Source of the DNA: Mycolicibacterium iranicum
GTDB taxonomy: Bacteria; Actinomycetota; Actinomycetes; Mycobacteriales; Mycobacteriaceae
Reading direction: 5' to 3'
Assembly (NCBI RefSeq): GCF_014190915.1
Contig: NZ_JACHVU010000004.1
Location: 186,001 to 250,000, forward strand
DNA length: 64,000 bases
The notes under the pieces were generated by a model. That model made no database searches and was not told the DNA's origin. It saw only the letters and a list, made by a program, of their open reading frames with translations. Shown piece after piece: positions 62,409 through 64,000 of this stretch. The stretch's first letter is position 1. Each line of letters starts with the position of its first letter. The translations under genes and the position numbers were made by a program.

Positions 62409-64000
62409 ATGAACCCACCGGCCCGTGTGGCCGCCCTCGCCCTGACGGTCGCAGTCCTGGCCGGCTGCGGTGCGAACAGCTCAGAACCCGCCGCGTCGAG
62501 CCCCCCACCCGCAGCGGCCTCCGACGTCCCGCCGCCGCTCGTCCCGGCGATGGCACTGCCGGAGAACGCGGTCGACAACGCGGTGGCCGAACTCGACGGC
62601 ATGGTCGGCGATCTGATGGACAGGACCGGGATCCCCGGCATGGCCGTCGCTGTGGTCCATGCCGGAAAAACGGTGTATGCGAAAGGCTTCGGGGTCAAGA
62701 ACAACGAACTGCCGGACAGTCCCGAGAACAGGGTCGACGCCGACACCGTGTTTCAGCTCGCGTCGCTGTCCAAGCCGGTCAGCGCCACGGTGGTGGCCAC
62801 GCTGGTGGGCCGCAAGGAGGTCAGCTGGGACACCCCGGTCACCTCTCGGCTGCCGTGGTTCGCGCTCTCGGATCCGGCGACGACCCGGATGCTCACGGTC
62901 GGTGACCTGTTCTCTCACCGCTCCGGATTGCCCGACCATGCCGGTGATCAGCTCGAAGATCTGGGCTTCGACCGCAGGCAGGTGCTGGAGCGACTTCGTC
63001 AGCTCCCGCTCGATGAGTTCCGAACTTCGTACGCCTACACCAACTTCGGCCTCACCGCCGGCGCCGAGGCGGTGGCCGCCGGGACGGGCAAGAGCTGGGA
63101 GGACCTGGCCGCCGACACTCTGTTCCGTCCCCTCGGGATGGACGCGACGAGCTATCGGTTCAGCGACTACGAAACCCGGCCGGACCGGGCGGTGGGGCAC
63201 ATCCACATCGACGGCCGCTACGAGCCGCGGTACGTGCGGGACGCGCAGGCGCAGTCGCCCGCAGGCGGGGTGAGCTCGTCGCTCAACGACATGACGACGT
63301 GGATGACGATGCTGCTGGCCGACGGTCAGCACCACGGCACACCTCTGATCGCCCCGGAGGCGCTGCTCCCGGCGATCACTCCGCAGGTGGTGTCCTCCCG
63401 CGGCACCGAGCCGGCGATGCGGTCGGGGTTCTACGGTTACGGCTTCAACGTCGGGACGACATCGGGCGCCCGCACGGAGCTCAGCCATTCCGGCGCCTTC
63501 GAACTCGGGGCCGCCACCAACGTCGTCGTGCTGCCGTCCGCCGATGTTGCGATCATCGCGCTCACCAACGCCACGCCGGCGGGTGTCCCCGAGACCCTGA
63601 CCGCCCAATTCGCCGACCTGGTGCAGTTCGGAGAGGTTCGCGAGGACTGGTTTGCGTTGTACAACCACGCCTTCACCGAGATGGAGAAACCCGTGGGCAG
63701 CCTGGCGGGCAGGCAACGGCCCGCAGCCGCGACACCCCCGGCGGCCCTGGCGTCCTACGTCGGTGTCTACAACAACGCCTACTGGGGCCCGGCGACGGTC
63801 ACCGAGCGTGACGGGCGCCTCGAGGTGGCACTCGGCCCCCGCGGACGTTTCGCACTGCAACCGTGGGACGGCAACGTGTTCACGTTCCCGCTGTCCTCCG
63901 AGAACGCCCCTCCGGGAACGGTTTCGGCGGCGACATTCGACGGCGGGAAGCTGACCCTCGAGTACTTCGACGACGAGGGCGAAGGGGCGTTCGTCAAGTG
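62409..64000 (+). CDS. Lipoprotein serine hydrolase / beta-lactamase family (Rv0907 homologue), 3' end missing
   Basis: The frame runs off the right edge after 530 codons. The signal peptide ends in the lipobox L-A-G-C, cysteine at residue 20. The class C/PBP-like fold has S-L-S-K (S119, K122), Y-T-N as the second catalytic motif, and H-S-G in place of K-T-G. Such enzymes act on peptidoglycan precursors, esters or beta-lactams; which one cannot be told here. A C-terminal Y-V-G-V-Y-N-N-A-Y-W-G lipocalin-like region (DUF3471-type) begins near residue 445. It follows Rv0906's homologue by 27 bases, as in M. tuberculosis. Confidence 0.88.
   Translation, partial: MNPPARVAALALTVAVLAGCGANSSEPAASSPPPAAASDVPPPLVPAMALPENAVDNAVAELDGMVGDLMDRTGIPGMAVAVVHAGKTVYAKGFGVKNNELPDSPENRVDADTVFQLASLSKPVSATVVATLVGRKEVSWDTPVTSRLPWFALSDPATTRMLTVGDLFSHRSGLPDHAGDQLEDLGFDRRQVLERLRQLPLDEFRTSYAYTNFGLTAGAEAVAAGTGKSWEDLAADTLFRPLGMDATSYRFSDYETRPDRAVGHIHIDGRYEPRYVRDAQAQSPAGGVSSSLNDMTTWMTMLLADGQHHGTPLIAPEALLPAITPQVVSSRGTEPAMRSGFYGYGFNVGTTSGARTELSHSGAFELGAATNVVVLPSADVAIIALTNATPAGVPETLTAQFADLVQFGEVREDWFALYNHAFTEMEKPVGSLAGRQRPAAATPPAALASYVGVYNNAYWGPATVTERDGRLEVALGPRGRFALQPWDGNVFTFPLSSENAPPGTVSAATFDGGKLTLEYFDDEGEGAFVK

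Overview
The window is a high-GC chromosomal segment from an actinobacterium, almost certainly a rapidly growing Mycobacterium (Mycolicibacterium type). The strongest evidence is gene order. The blocks XPB helicase / helicase-associated protein, moaC-mog-moaE, rpfA, moaD-moaA-yccF, cspB, DUF2771-MFS-DUF3027, TrmH-DUF2537, sepH, serC, AurF-like oxygenase-fprB, glyoxalase, citA, gltA2, Rv0897c/Rv0898c homologues, prrBA and accD3-echA6-Rv0906-Rv0907 follow the order Rv0861c to Rv0907 of M. tuberculosis. Gene identities come from reading the translations; no database search was run.

Layout. Bases 1-2566: 3' part of a giant cadherin-like repeat protein. 2573-6701: the XPB pair, each gene preceded by a very short ORF overlapping its start codon. 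6831-8399: molybdopterin genes moaC, mog, moaE. 8406-10393: rpfA with a ydaO-type (c-di-AMP) riboswitch leader and an upstream CRP-like site. 10394-12129: moaD, moaA, yccF. 12312-19724: housekeeping and membrane genes ending in sepH. 19814-24698: serC, a diiron oxygenase and its likely reductase FprB. 24814-29999: glyoxalase, maleylpyruvate isomerase family protein, citA, pdxH, a TetR regulator and gltA2. 30140-36330: a drug-efflux MFS/MarR pair, a carotenoid-desaturase-like flavoprotein, FKBP and the PrrBA two-component system.

36546-53345 looks like accessory DNA inserted into the conserved order. It holds three overlapping ABC exporter genes behind a MerR/SoxR-type promoter, a secreted repeat/propeller protein, a flavoprotein, a large LuxR ATPase regulator, a DUF5995 protein, an epoxide hydrolase and two small membrane proteins. 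53826-58934 encodes a 1702-residue paralogue of the secreted repeat/propeller protein. 59024-64000 returns to the conserved order with accD3, echA6, an MBL-fold hydrolase and a lipoprotein serine hydrolase that runs off the right edge.

Themes: (1) molybdenum cofactor genes flank rpfA on both strands; (2) several genes appear to be leaderless, with a TANNNT -10 box 6-8 bases before the start codon; (3) short ORFs overlap the start codons of XPB, its partner and the TrmH methyltransferase; (4) palindromic operators fit the neighbouring regulators or known global regulators (CRP, MarR, MerR/SoxR); (5) two secreted proteins share an unnamed N-terminal architecture. No tRNA, rRNA, CRISPR array, insertion sequence or prophage was seen.
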